Below are positions 18,598 through 27,605 of a DNA stretch of 64,000 nucleotides, piece after piece. A model generated the notes under the pieces. The model was given only the letters and a program-made list of their open reading frames with translations. It was not told where the DNA came from and did no database searches. Origin of the DNA: FEN-1219 sp963810755 (GTDB taxonomy: Bacteria > Pseudomonadota > Gammaproteobacteria > Steroidobacterales > Rariloculaceae); assembly GCA_963810755.1 (NCBI GenBank), contig CAWEOP010000003.1, positions 620,001 through 684,000 of the forward strand, in the 5' to 3' direction. Position numbers and translations under genes: made by a program. Numbering within the stretch: the first letter of the stretch is position 1; every line of letters starts with the position of its first letter.

Positions 18598-19728
18598 TTA
18601 CGGCGTGCGGACGGTGTCGAGCACGCTGATAGCGTCGGTGGCTTCCATGATGAGTGCATAGCTCATCCGGTCGAATGTGCGGAAAACCATCATCGTGCCC
18701 GCAGGTTCGTCCGGCAAGCGCACTTTCTCGCCGAAGGCGCCCTTTCCGCGAACTTCGTCACGCACGACCTGACCCGTCTTGAATACGCGCAGCACTGTGC
18801 CCGGATCGAGCCCGTGCTCGGCGCCGCGATTCAGCACTACGACCTGGTATTGACCGATCAGCGACACGCCGTCCATCACTGAGATGATCCGTCCTTCGAC
18901 GTTTTGCGTCGGCGGGTGCGGGAAGAAATTCACGGGCGCGATGTGCTCCTCGTTGAGCAGATAATCGCCAATGAGGGTCTCGCGGGTGCTGTCGAGAACG
19001 TGAACCGTCGAAGGATCGCCCGTGCGATCGATGCGGCCTTCGCCGATGAAGATGCCCTGGTAGCCGAGCACGGAGTTGTCATCCGGGTCGACGAGCTCGT
19101 CGCCGAGATGCACGAGGTTGAACACGGACCCGACCGGCGCATCGGTGCCGCGGGCGTATACGTCGCGACCCGAGCTCGCTATCAGGCCGTCGCGTTGTTT
19201 GAAGACGTACGGCAAATCCTTGAGCTGATCCTTGTCGAGCACTACCGAGCGCGTCAGGAACGCCGCGAGCGTCTCGTACGGAATCGTCGAGATCGCCTCC
19301 TCGAGCGGCTGCTCGCGGACGCGGGGTGACAAGCGATCGACGCCGCCGCCGCCCGTGAACGCCGGGCCTCGCTCGACGTTGACGACCGGGCGGCCGTCGT
19401 CGAGATAGGCGAGCGACAGTACGTCGCCGGGGTAAATCAGATGCGGGTTCTCGACCTGCGGATTGATCTGCCAGATCTCCGGCCAGTACCACGGGTCGCG
19501 CAGGAACATCGCGGCGATATCCCAGAGCGTGTCGCCGCGTTGCACGACGTAGCTATCGGGATGCCGCGGATTCAGCACGGGCGGCGGCGCGGGTTGGCCG
19601 ACGGCAGCCGCCAGGTCGAGCCGATTGTTGCGCTCTTGGGCGAGGCCCACGGACATTAGGATGACGCTCGCAGCAGAAACGGCGATGACGCAAGCGGTCC
19701 GAACGATAGGTGTGCGCGCGTGGAACAT
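18598..19728 (-). CDS. LysM peptidoglycan-binding domain protein
   Basis: A periplasmic protein of 376 residues. The N-terminus has a signal-peptide-like hydrophobic stretch at about residues 9-30, followed after a short linker by one LysM domain (YVVQRGDTLWDIAAMFLRDPWYWPEIW, about residues 60-108), which binds peptidoglycan. The remaining 260 residues are a soluble beta-rich region without a motif I can name. I chose the ATG at 19728, preceded by GGGAGCC eight bases upstream, instead of an in-frame extension to 19776. This LysM protein upstream of dprA is a standard gammaproteobacterial arrangement. It diverges from def across 194 bp. Confidence 0.85.
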   Translation of the reverse strand: MFHARTPIVRTACVIAVSAASVILMSVGLAQERNNRLDLAAAVGQPAPPPVLNPRHPDSYVVQRGDTLWDIAAMFLRDPWYWPEIWQINPQVENPHLIYPGDVLSLAYLDDGRPVVNVERGPAFTGGGGVDRLSPRVREQPLEEAISTIPYETLAAFLTRSVVLDKDQLKDLPYVFKQRDGLIASSGRDVYARGTDAPVGSVFNLVHLGDELVDPDDNSVLGYQGIFIGEGRIDRTGDPSTVHVLDSTRETLIGDYLLNEEHIAPVNFFPHPPTQNVEGRIISVMDGVSLIGQYQVVVLNRGAEHGLDPGTVLRVFKTGQVVRDEVRGKGAFGEKVRLPDEPAGTMMVFRTFDRMSYALIMEATDAISVLDTVRTP

Positions 19729-19789
19729 GGTTCTTGGCTCCCTAATCCCAATACGACCCTGACCTTGACTCCGCACCTCGGAACCCCGC

Positions 19790-19798
19790 TGCTATAAT
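19790..19798 (+). promoter_or_regulatory. Extended -10 promoter for the def operon
   Basis: TATAAT at 19793-19798 is preceded by TGC, giving the TGnTATAAT extended -10 form. A TTGACT at 19765-19770 lies 22 bases upstream, too far for a normal -35, so recognition probably depends on the extended -10. Transcription would start near 19805, leaving a leader of about 118 bases before def. Seen by eye only. Confidence 0.55.
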
Positions 19799-19922
19799 CG
19801 GCCGAGCCCGAAGGCGCGCCCGAGTTCCCTATCCAGCACGGCGGGACAGATCACTATCCCTGTAAAGTCAGAGGGTTAAGCTAACTTCGAGGCGTTATAC
19901 ACGAAATCGAGGCCGAACGACA

Positions 19923-20468
19923 ATGGCACGTCTCCCAATACTCGAGTATCCGGACCCGCGGCTTCGAATTCGCGCCGAACCGGTCACAAAAGTCGACGCC
20001 GAGGTACGGCAGCTCGTGGCCGACCTTTTCGCGACGATGTACGCCGCCCCGGGCGTCGGCCTCGCGGCTACCCAAGTCAACGTTCACAAACGCATTCTTG
20101 TGTGCGATGTGTCCTCCGACGGCAAGGAGCCTTACTGCCTCATCAACCCGGAAATCGTGAGCGCGGAGGGCAAGACGAACGCCGAGGAAGGCTGCCTTTC
20201 CGTACCGGAGTTCTACGACTACGTGGATCGAGCGGCCAAGATCAAGGTCCGCGCGCTCGACCGGGACGGCAAGGCGTTCGAGCTCGAGGCCGAGGGCCTG
20301 CTCGCCGTCTGCATTCAGCACGAGATAGACCATCTCGAGGGCAAGCTGTTCGTGGACTATCTGTCCGAGCTCAAACGCGAGCGGCTGAAGAAGAAGGCCG
20401 CGAAGAAGGCGAAGCGCGCGGCGACCGACGATTCCGTGGGCGAGCGGAAATCCGTTCCCGTCATCTGA
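19923..20468 (+). CDS. def: Peptide deformylase
   Basis: Removes the N-formyl group from nascent proteins with a bound metal (Fe2+ or Zn2+). All three motifs are present: GVGLAATQ (motif 1), EGCLS with the metal Cys (motif 2) and HEIDH with two metal His and the catalytic Glu (motif 3). Length is 181 residues, including a Lys/Arg-rich C-terminal tail after the core, typical of type I enzymes. It is first in the operon with fmt and rsmB, reached from the extended -10 promoter upstream. Confidence 0.96.
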   Translation: MARLPILEYPDPRLRIRAEPVTKVDAEVRQLVADLFATMYAAPGVGLAATQVNVHKRILVCDVSSDGKEPYCLINPEIVSAEGKTNAEEGCLSVPEFYDYVDRAAKIKVRALDRDGKAFELEAEGLLAVCIQHEIDHLEGKLFVDYLSELKRERLKKKAAKKAKRAATDDSVGERKSVPVI

Positions 20469-20508
20469 GCGCGCGGCTCACCGTACGCGAGCGGCGTGGA
20501 GCGGCACG

Positions 20509-21447
20509 TTGAAGGATGGCCCACGCATCGCTTTTGCCGGCACTCCCGAGTTCGCGGTTCCGTCGCTGAACGCGCTGGTGGCCTCCGGCGCGCGCGTCCC
20601 GTGCGTGCTGACGCAACCCGACCGGCCCGCGGGTCGCGGACGCGTGGTCACGCCGTCGCCCGTAAAGGTCGCCGCGCGACTGCATGGGCTCCGCGTCCTG
20701 CAGCCCGAGACTCTGCGCACGCCAGACGTCATCGAGGCTCTCGGCCCGGAGCCGGATCTTCTGATCGTGATCGCTTACGGCTTGCTGCTACCGCAACGAG
20801 TGCTAGCTTGGCCGCGCCTCGGCTGCGTGAACTTGCACGCGTCGCTGCTGCCGCGCTGGCGCGGTGCTGCGCCTATCCAGCGCGCGATCCTCGCACGCGA
20901 CGAGACGACGGGGATCAGCGTGATGAAGATGGAAGCCGGCCTCGATACGGGCCCCGTGTATCTCGCGAGCACGACTGGGATCGGTGCGCACGAAACAGCG
21001 GGAATGCTGCACGACCGGCTCGCGGAGCTCGCGGCGCATACTCTCGTCGCGGCATTGCCTGACCTCCTCGCCGCGAAGCTCGCGGCGCAACCGCAGCAGG
21101 ATGCGCTAGCAACAAACGCACCGAAGATCGCCAAGGCGGACGCACTGCTCGATTGGCGCCGAAGCGCTGTCGAGCTCGACGCGCAAATCCGCGCGTTCAA
21201 TCCTTGGCCCATCGCGGAAACGCACGTCGCGGACGGGCGCCGGCTGCGCGTCTGGCAATCGGCGGTGGTCGCTGCAGCGCCTACTGCGCCGCCCGGAACC
21301 GTGGTCGCAGCCGGCCGCGAAGGCATTGATGTCGCGGCGTCGGCCGGCGTACTGCGTCTCGTGAGAGTTCAGCCGCCGTCCGGCCGCGTGATGGACGCGG
21401 CCGCGTATCTCGCGGCGCATCCGCTGCATGACGCGGTTTTCGTCTAG
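20509..21447 (+). CDS. fmt: Methionyl-tRNA formyltransferase
   Basis: Formylates initiator Met-tRNA using 10-formyltetrahydrofolate. The 312-residue protein has the N-terminal RIAFAGTPEFAVPSL, the folate-binding catalytic SLLPRWRGAAPIQ with its His and Asn in VNLHASLLP, and the C-terminal OB-like domain. The start is a TTG at 20509 following GTGGAGCGG; no ATG or GTG fits ahead of the conserved RIAFAGTPEF. The last 20 bases overlap rsmB. It pairs functionally with def, since formylation and deformylation are coupled. Confidence 0.95.
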   Translation: MKDGPRIAFAGTPEFAVPSLNALVASGARVPCVLTQPDRPAGRGRVVTPSPVKVAARLHGLRVLQPETLRTPDVIEALGPEPDLLIVIAYGLLLPQRVLAWPRLGCVNLHASLLPRWRGAAPIQRAILARDETTGISVMKMEAGLDTGPVYLASTTGIGAHETAGMLHDRLAELAAHTLVAALPDLLAAKLAAQPQQDALATNAPKIAKADALLDWRRSAVELDAQIRAFNPWPIAETHVADGRRLRVWQSAVVAAAPTAPPGTVVAAGREGIDVAASAGVLRLVRVQPPSGRVMDAAAYLAAHPLHDAVFV

Positions 21448-22786
21448 TAACGGGGCGCGGCCCGGCGCCGCCGTGCGCGCCGCGGCCGCAACGCTCGTCG
21501 CCCGCGTGCTGCGCGAGCGTATCGAGGCGGACGACGCATTGACGGGAGCGCGAGCCGAAGCGGTCGCGGAGCGCGACGAGCCGTTGCTCGCGGCGCTCGT
21601 GTTCGGCGCGCTGCGCTGGCATCACCGCCTCGAGTGGCAATGCGCGCGCCTACTCACGCGCCCGTTGAAGACTGGTCAGCTCGAGCTCGCGGCGCTGCTG
21701 CGGATCGGCTTGCTGCAACTGCAACACCTTAGAATTCCGGAACACGCGGCAGTGTCCGCGACGGTCGACGCTGCGGCCGCGATCGGTCAGCGCGCCGCGG
21801 CGCCGCTCGTGAACGCGGTGCTCCGGCGTTTTCAACGCGAGCGCGCGACGCTCGACGCCGCGCTCGAAGCAGACGCCGAGGCGCGCTTCAGCCACCCGGC
21901 TTGGCTCCTCGAAGAGCTCGCGCGCGATTGGCCCGAAGAGTGGCGGCGAATCTGCGACGAGAACAACGCTGCTGCGCCGATGTCCCTGCGCGTGAACGAG
22001 CGCAGGATGACACGCGACGAGTACCTCGAGAAGTTGCGGGCCGCGGGCATCGGTGCGCGCGCTTCACCGATCGTTACGACCGCCGTGGTACTCGACGCAC
22101 CGCACCCGGTCGAAGCCCTGCCGGGATTTGCTGCAGGCGAAGTGTCGGTGCAGGACGTCGCCGCACAACGGGCGGCGGGATTCTTGGACCTCGAGCCGGG
22201 CCAGCGCGTGCTCGATGCGTGCGCTGCGCCGGGCGGCAAGACCGGACACATTTTGGAGGCATGCCCCGGCCTCGCGGAGGTCTGGGCCTTGGACCGCGAT
22301 GACGCGCGGCTCGCAAGGGTCAGAGAGAATCTTGCGCGGCTCGGCCTTGCTGCGCGCATCGTTGCCGGCGATGCGACGCGGCCGGAACGGTGGTGGGATG
22401 GGCGGCCGTTCGACCGGATTTTGCTCGATGCACCGTGCAGCGCGGTCGGAGTCATACGCCGTCACCCCGACATCAAGGTCTTGCGCCAGCCCGAAGACGT
22501 TGCGCGCGCCGTGGAGCTGCAAGCCAGGTTGCTGCACGCGCTTTGGCCGCTGTTGCGCCCCGGCGGCCGGCTCGTTTACGCGACATGTTCCGTGCTTCGG
22601 CGAGAAAACGACGCGCAGATCGACGCGTTTGCAGCCGTGGTCGGCGCTGTCGAGCCAGCTGGAACCGAGGCCCGGAGCCGTTGTCAGACGTTGCCTGGAG
22701 ACGCGGACGGCGATGGCTTCTATTATGCTTCCTTACTCAAGCCGGACACGTTGCCAACCGCCAGTGTCTCCATATCGCAACAATAG
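21428..22786 (+). CDS. rsmB: 16S rRNA (cytosine967-C5)-methyltransferase
   Basis: Methylates C967 of 16S rRNA using S-adenosylmethionine. At 452 residues it has the N-terminal NusB-like helical domain (to about 150) and a C-terminal Rossmann domain with CAAPGGKTGHIL, the motif IV DAPCSAVG and the motif VI ATCSVL that holds the nucleophilic Cys. The start ATG lies inside the end of fmt (20-bp overlap). It is followed by the DUF4390 gene, the usual next gene in this gammaproteobacterial cluster. Confidence 0.94.
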   Translation: MTRFSSSNGARPGAAVRAAAATLVARVLRERIEADDALTGARAEAVAERDEPLLAALVFGALRWHHRLEWQCARLLTRPLKTGQLELAALLRIGLLQLQHLRIPEHAAVSATVDAAAAIGQRAAAPLVNAVLRRFQRERATLDAALEADAEARFSHPAWLLEELARDWPEEWRRICDENNAAAPMSLRVNERRMTRDEYLEKLRAAGIGARASPIVTTAVVLDAPHPVEALPGFAAGEVSVQDVAAQRAAGFLDLEPGQRVLDACAAPGGKTGHILEACPGLAEVWALDRDDARLARVRENLARLGLAARIVAGDATRPERWWDGRPFDRILLDAPCSAVGVIRRHPDIKVLRQPEDVARAVELQARLLHALWPLLRPGGRLVYATCSVLRRENDAQIDAFAAVVGAVEPAGTEARSRCQTLPGDADGDGFYYASLLKPDTLPTASVSISQQ

Positions 22787-22829
22787 GTTCCTGCCGCCGG
22801 GCCGCGCGGATCTGCGCGGTGCGCTCAAC

Positions 22830-23435
22830 ATGGCCGCGGCGATCCTGCTGTTGCTCGCGAGCTCGGCGGGTGCGCAGGAGTTCATTGCGCCACAGCCGGC
22901 GGCGCAGCCGCCGCCGCAAGCGGTGATTCAGGAAGAAGACCCGGGCCGCTTCGCAATCCGCGACGCGAGCGTCGAGCTCGGCTCGGGTGTGTATTTCCTC
23001 AACGCGTCGATCGAATATCGACTGTCGACGGAGGCGCGCATGGCACTCCAGTCCGGCGTGCCGTTGACGATCCGTCTCGAGGTCGAGCTGCTCAACAAGC
23101 GTCGCTTCTGGTTCGACAACGAAGACGCCGCGCTACGTCAGCTCTATCAGCTCGAGTATCACGCGCTCAGCGAGCGCTACATCGTACAAAGCCTGAACAG
23201 CGGCGACCAGGCAACCTTCTCGACGGTGTTCGCGGCGCTCGACTATCTCGGCCGCATCAACCATTTGCCGCTCATCGACGCGACGCTGATCGATCCCGAC
23301 CGCGAGTACGATATTCGCCTCCGAGCGGTGCTCGACGTCGAGCAGTTCCCGGGTCCTTTGCGGCTGCTTGCGTTCTGGCGCCGCGACTGGTCGCTCGGGA
23401 GCGATTGGTACCGATGGCGATTGCAAGGCGACTGA
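22830..23435 (+). CDS. DUF4390 domain protein
   Basis: A 201-residue exported protein of unknown biochemical role. A hydrophobic AAAILLLLASSAG stretch then AQEF suggests a signal peptide cleaved near residue 17, though the n-region lacks basic residues, so a slightly earlier start is possible. The mature part (about 50-200) shows the beta-rich DUF4390 pattern ending FWRRDWSLGSDWYRWRL. It sits between rsmB and the NtrY-type kinase and overlaps the kinase gene by 22 bases; this fixed position suggests a link to the kinase, perhaps as a periplasmic accessory (inference). Confidence 0.75.
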   Translation: MAAAILLLLASSAGAQEFIAPQPAAQPPPQAVIQEEDPGRFAIRDASVELGSGVYFLNASIEYRLSTEARMALQSGVPLTIRLEVELLNKRRFWFDNEDAALRQLYQLEYHALSERYIVQSLNSGDQATFSTVFAALDYLGRINHLPLIDATLIDPDREYDIRLRAVLDVEQFPGPLRLLAFWRRDWSLGSDWYRWRLQGD

Positions 23436-25636
23436 GAAGCGCGCTTTTCGCGCTGCTTGCAGTATTCGGAATACTGCTGTGGTTCATCGCACTGCTTCTG
23501 TTTACTCGGGTCACTGAAAACACCGCCGACTTCGCACGCCTGCAGAACTGGATCTTGCCGATCAATTCGGTCGGTATCGGCGTGCTGCTGTTCCTCATCG
23601 TCGTCAACCTCGCGCAGCTGATCCGCGACTACCGACGCCACGTTCCGGGCTCACGCTTACGCGCACGGATGGTCACGGTGCTCGTGATGGTAGCGATCAC
23701 GCCGCTCGTCGGCGTCTACATCTTCTCCGTCGCATTCATCAACCGCGGGATCGACAACTGGTTCAACATAGACGTCGAGAGGGGGTTGGAGGACGTGCTC
23801 CAGCTCGGCAAGACGGCGCTCGACATCCAGAAGCGCAGCAAGCTCGAGGAAGTCAAGCGGTTGGCGAATCGCCTATCCACCGTCGAGCGTCGCGATCTGG
23901 TAGCGGAGCTGAGCCGACTCCGCGTCGAGAGCTCGGCGCTCGAGCTCACGCTTTACGCCCCGAACGCGCAGATTCTCGCGACGACGGCCGTCGATTCGCT
24001 GGCCACCGTGCCGAAGTATCCGAGCGATGAAGTCGTGTTCCAGCTGCGGCAGTCGCAGATGTACGTGAGCATCGACCCGCAGCCCGACGGACTCTACGAG
24101 ATCGTCGCGGCCGCGCCCCTAGAGACCCGAGGTTCGCGCGAGCCGGAGTTCCTGCAGGCCATCTTCCCAATGGACCCGCAGCTCGGCGCGCTCGCGAACG
24201 CGGCGCAAGCGAGCTACACGCAGTTGACCGAGCTGCAGTATTTGCGCACCGCACTCAAGTACGCGTTTACGCTGACGCTGAGCCTCGTGCTCCTGATCTC
24301 CCTGCTCGCGTCCGTGTACGGAGCATTTTTCTTCGCCCGCCGCCTCCTGGTGCCGATTCAGCTGCTGATGCAAGGTACGCGCGCCGTCGCGCGCGGCGAC
24401 TTTGCGACGCGCGTGCCGACACCGACGCGCGACGAGATCGGCTTTCTCGTGCACTCGTTCAACGACATGACGCAGCGGCTCGCGAAGGCGAGCGAGGACG
24501 CGCGCGTGAGCCAGCACCAGGTGGAGAGCGAGCGGCGCAAGCTCGAGGTAATTCTCGCGCGGCTGTCGACCGGCGTCGTCGCGCTCGAGCCGGACTTCAG
24601 GATCCGTACGGCGAATCAAGCCGCAGGCGCGATCTTGAGTGCCGATCTCGACACGCACGCGGGGGAGTCGCTCGCGGACCTCGCGTCGTCGCGGCCGCTG
24701 CTCGCTCAGTTTCTCACGGTCGCTGCCGGTCATCTCGAGCGCGGCGACCACGAATGGCGCGAGCAGATCGCACTCCGCGGGGACGGCGGGCGGCGGGTGC
24801 TGATGTGTGCGTGCACGGAGCTGCCGGGCGAGGCCGACAGCCCCGGCGGCTACGTGATCGTGTTCGACGACATCACCGCGCTGCTGCAAGCGCAGCGCGA
24901 CGCGGCGTGGGGCGAAGTCGCGCGTAGGCTGGCGCACGAGATCAAGAATCCGCTCACGCCGATTCAGCTCTCCGCCGAGCGGCTGCGCCGCAAGTACTTG
25001 AAGACCGAAGGCGCGGGCGGCGAGCTGCTCGATCGCGCGACCCACACGATCATCCAGCAAGTCGAAGCGATGAAGCAGATGGTCAACGCGTTCAGCGAGT
25101 ACGCGCGCACGCCGAGCATGGAGGTGAGTCGAGTCGACGTGAATGCACTGATCGCCGAAGTGAGCGAGCTCTACCTACATCAGGAAAACCCTCTCGCGAT
25201 CAAGCTCTCTTTGAATGCGAATCTGCCGCTGATCGAAGCGGACGCCGGCCGGCTGCGGCAGGTGCTACACAATTTGCTGCGCAACGCGCTCGAGGCGATG
25301 GAGCATCAGGCCGAATCCTACGTAGAGATCTCCACGCGCCGCATCCAAAGCCCCGACGCCGATTTTGTCGAGATCAAGGTGATCGACAACGGGCCGGGGT
25401 TCCTCGGCGACATCGTCCATCAGGCGTTCGACCCTTACGTCACGAGCAAGCCGAAGGGGACCGGCTTGGGGTTGGCGATCGTGAAGAAGCTGATCGAGGA
25501 GCACGGCGGGCAGATCGTCGCGCGCAACCGCGAGCAAGGGGGCGCCGAGATCAGTATACTCATCCCGACATCGGTGGATTCGGGCGGCCACTCGATGGGT
25601 CGGCGGCAGGATCATAATAGGAGAGAACGCGCATGA
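23414..25636 (+). CDS. ntrY: NtrY-type membrane sensor histidine kinase
   Basis: A 740-residue inner-membrane kinase. Three hydrophobic segments occupy about residues 10-32, 46-68 and 80-102, followed by a periplasmic stretch of about 170 residues and a fourth TM near 275-300. Cytoplasmic domains follow in order: HAMP, a PAS region (about 380-490), HisKA with phospho-acceptor His508 in LAHEIKNPLTP, and HATPase_c with DNGPGF and GTGLGLAIVKK. I prefer the ATG at 23414 over a TTG nine bases earlier. It overlaps the response-regulator gene by four bases (ATGA), so the two are coupled. The family senses nitrogen or redox state in some bacteria; here the signal is unknown. Confidence 0.9.
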   Translation: MAIARRLRSALFALLAVFGILLWFIALLLFTRVTENTADFARLQNWILPINSVGIGVLLFLIVVNLAQLIRDYRRHVPGSRLRARMVTVLVMVAITPLVGVYIFSVAFINRGIDNWFNIDVERGLEDVLQLGKTALDIQKRSKLEEVKRLANRLSTVERRDLVAELSRLRVESSALELTLYAPNAQILATTAVDSLATVPKYPSDEVVFQLRQSQMYVSIDPQPDGLYEIVAAAPLETRGSREPEFLQAIFPMDPQLGALANAAQASYTQLTELQYLRTALKYAFTLTLSLVLLISLLASVYGAFFFARRLLVPIQLLMQGTRAVARGDFATRVPTPTRDEIGFLVHSFNDMTQRLAKASEDARVSQHQVESERRKLEVILARLSTGVVALEPDFRIRTANQAAGAILSADLDTHAGESLADLASSRPLLAQFLTVAAGHLERGDHEWREQIALRGDGGRRVLMCACTELPGEADSPGGYVIVFDDITALLQAQRDAAWGEVARRLAHEIKNPLTPIQLSAERLRRKYLKTEGAGGELLDRATHTIIQQVEAMKQMVNAFSEYARTPSMEVSRVDVNALIAEVSELYLHQENPLAIKLSLNANLPLIEADAGRLRQVLHNLLRNALEAMEHQAESYVEISTRRIQSPDADFVEIKVIDNGPGFLGDIVHQAFDPYVTSKPKGTGLGLAIVKKLIEEHGGQIVARNREQGGAEISILIPTSVDSGGHSMGRRQDHNRRERA

Positions 25637-26970
25637 GCGCGCGCATTCTGGTCGTAGACGACGAAGCCAATATCCGAGCTCTCATCGACGAGATCCTGAG
25701 CGAGGAAGGCTACGATGTAACGACCGCCGCCGACGCGAAACAGGCGAGAGCCGCTCGCAAAGAACACGAATACGATCTGATCCTGCTCGACATCTGGATG
25801 CCCGACACCGACGGCATCTCCCTGCTCAAGGAGTGGTCGGACAACGGCGCCGCGGGCGCCGTGGTGATGATGTCCGGTCACGGCACGGTCGACACAGCCG
25901 TCGAAGCGACGCGCCTCGGCGCCGTGGACTTCATCGAGAAACCGGTTTCACTCGCGAAGCTCCTGCGAACGGTCGAGAAGGCGCTCGCCGCGCGCCGCTC
26001 GAAAGAGCAAAGACGCGTAACGCTTGCGCAAACCACCGCGCCTGCCGGCAAGAGCCAGCCGATGCGCGCGCTGCGCGAACAGATCGCGCGAGTCGCGCTG
26101 CATGATGCGCACACGCTGTTCACGGGGGAGCCCGGCAGCGGCCGCGAGCTGTTCGCGCGCTATCTCGCTAGCCAGAGCGAACAGTCTCGCGCACCTTTCG
26201 TGATCGTGATGGGCGGCGACTTGAGCGACGAGGACGCGCAGCGCCAGCTGCTGGGCGACGGCAGCCAACCCGGCGCGCTCGAGCGCGCCGACGGCGGAAT
26301 TCTCTTCATCAAGGAGCTCGGCGACGTGGCCCCGGCCGGTCAGCGACTCCTGCTCGGTATTCTCGAGCAAGCCGCATATCGGCCGTCGGGGCAAACTGCC
26401 GACAAGCCGCTCAACGTGCGAATTCTCTGCAGCGCGTTTCCGGGATTCGAGCGCAGCGAGAGCGTGCGCCGCGAGCTCCTGTCGCACCTGAGCATCGTGG
26501 TGATCCGCGTGCCGCCGCTGCGCGAGTACTCGGAGGACGTACCGGAGCTGTTGCGCCACCAAGTCGATGTGCTCGTCGATGCCGAAGGCTTGCCGTTCCG
26601 CCGCTTCAGCGTGGCGGCACAGAATCGGCTGCGCAACTACCCATGGCCCGGCAACGTCCGCGAGCTCAAGAACATGGTGAAGCGCCTGCTGATCCTCGGC
26701 GGCGAAGAGGAAATCTCGCTGGTCGAGGTGGAAGCGCAGCTCGCGACCGACTCACCCGAGGGCGAGCCTCTCGTGAAACAAGACTTGCTCGCCATGCCGC
26801 TGCGCGAGGCGCGCGAGCATTTCGAGCGCGCCTATCTTCAGCAACAGCTGCTGCTGTGCGGCGGGAAGGTCGGGCAGCTCGCGAAGCGAGTCGGGATGGA
26901 GCGGACGCACCTCTACCGCAAGCTGCGCTCGCTCGGCGTCGATTTCCGCCAAGCGCTCACCGAGGACTAA
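25633..26970 (+). CDS. ntrX: NtrX-type response regulator with degenerate AAA+ domain
   Basis: A 445-residue regulator with three domains. The receiver has phospho-acceptor Asp53 and the DD and K positions intact. The central region aligns by eye with sigma-54 AAA+ activators, but Walker A reads GEPGSGR (Arg171 in place of Lys), Walker B reads GGILFIKELGD (Lys in place of Asp), and the GAFTGA loop expected around 200-215 is absent. The C-terminal Fis-type HTH has GQLAKRVGMERTHLYRKLRSLG. It can probably bind DNA but probably cannot remodel sigma-54 polymerase (inference). It is coupled to the kinase by a four-base overlap. Confidence 0.88.
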   Translation: MSARILVVDDEANIRALIDEILSEEGYDVTTAADAKQARAARKEHEYDLILLDIWMPDTDGISLLKEWSDNGAAGAVVMMSGHGTVDTAVEATRLGAVDFIEKPVSLAKLLRTVEKALAARRSKEQRRVTLAQTTAPAGKSQPMRALREQIARVALHDAHTLFTGEPGSGRELFARYLASQSEQSRAPFVIVMGGDLSDEDAQRQLLGDGSQPGALERADGGILFIKELGDVAPAGQRLLLGILEQAAYRPSGQTADKPLNVRILCSAFPGFERSESVRRELLSHLSIVVIRVPPLREYSEDVPELLRHQVDVLVDAEGLPFRRFSVAAQNRLRNYPWPGNVRELKNMVKRLLILGGEEEISLVEVEAQLATDSPEGEPLVKQDLLAMPLREAREHFERAYLQQQLLLCGGKVGQLAKRVGMERTHLYRKLRSLGVDFRQALTED

Positions 26971-26992
26971 GCTCGCCGCGCGAGAAGCGCTA

Positions 26993-27565
26993 TCACGGGA
27001 TCTTCATCAGCATCGTGTCGATGTGCGCGTCGCGAAGCTGACGGCGGATCCGGTTGAGCTGGCTCAGGTCGTTGATCGGGCCGACACGGACGCGGTGGAA
27101 GACGTCGTCGTCGATCGTCACGCGCTGGATCCGCGATTCGATGCCTAGCAAAGCGATCCGCGCCTTGAGCCGATCCGCATCGCCGAGCGCGCTGAACGAG
27201 CCGGCTTGTAGCACGTAGCTGCCGGGCTCTTCCACGGCGCGAGCGCGGACCGCGGGGCTGGCGGCCGTCTCGACCTCCGGGACCACGACCTCGAACTGCG
27301 GCAATATCTCGTAAAAATCGAAACGCGCCGCACTCGGGTCCTCGGTCTCGGCGCCGCGCGCCTCGGTACGGCGGCGCCCAGGAGCGGGGGCGGTTGCAGG
27401 CGCGGCCGGCGCCGGCGCCGCGACGGCTGCGATGCGTGCCGCAGGCGGCTGCGAGCGAAAATACACGCCGGCCGAGACGACGAGCCCCAACGCGAGGCCG
27501 AACAGCATCCACACCCAGCCTGGTGCGGGATCTTTCTTTCGCGCGTTGCGATTGCGGCGTGCCAT
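26993..27565 (-). CDS. SPOR-domain protein, FtsN-like
   Basis: A 190-residue bitopic membrane protein. It has a basic cytoplasmic N-terminus (RRNRNARKK), one TM helix (about residues 18-38), an Ala/Pro-rich periplasmic linker and a C-terminal SPOR domain (about 113-190; GSYVLQAGSFSALGDADRLKARI) that binds denuded septal peptidoglycan. The topology is that of the cell-division protein FtsN, and in gammaproteobacteria ftsN-like genes often sit by priA and argS. Here priA is 40 bp upstream but argS is absent. FtsN itself is probable but not proven from sequence alone. Confidence 0.8.
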   Translation of the reverse strand: MARRNRNARKKDPAPGWVWMLFGLALGLVVSAGVYFRSQPPAARIAAVAAPAPAAPATAPAPGRRRTEARGAETEDPSAARFDFYEILPQFEVVVPEVETAASPAVRARAVEEPGSYVLQAGSFSALGDADRLKARIALLGIESRIQRVTIDDDVFHRVRVGPINDLSQLNRIRRQLRDAHIDTMLMKIP

Positions 27566-27605
27566 TGGAAGCGTCGAATTCTACCCGATCGTGCGGCGCG
27601 GGCGT

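Noticed and set aside
19765..19770. TTGACT as the -35 of the def promoter
   Set aside because: It lies 22 bases from TATAAT, too far for sigma-70; the TGn extended -10 is the better explanation.
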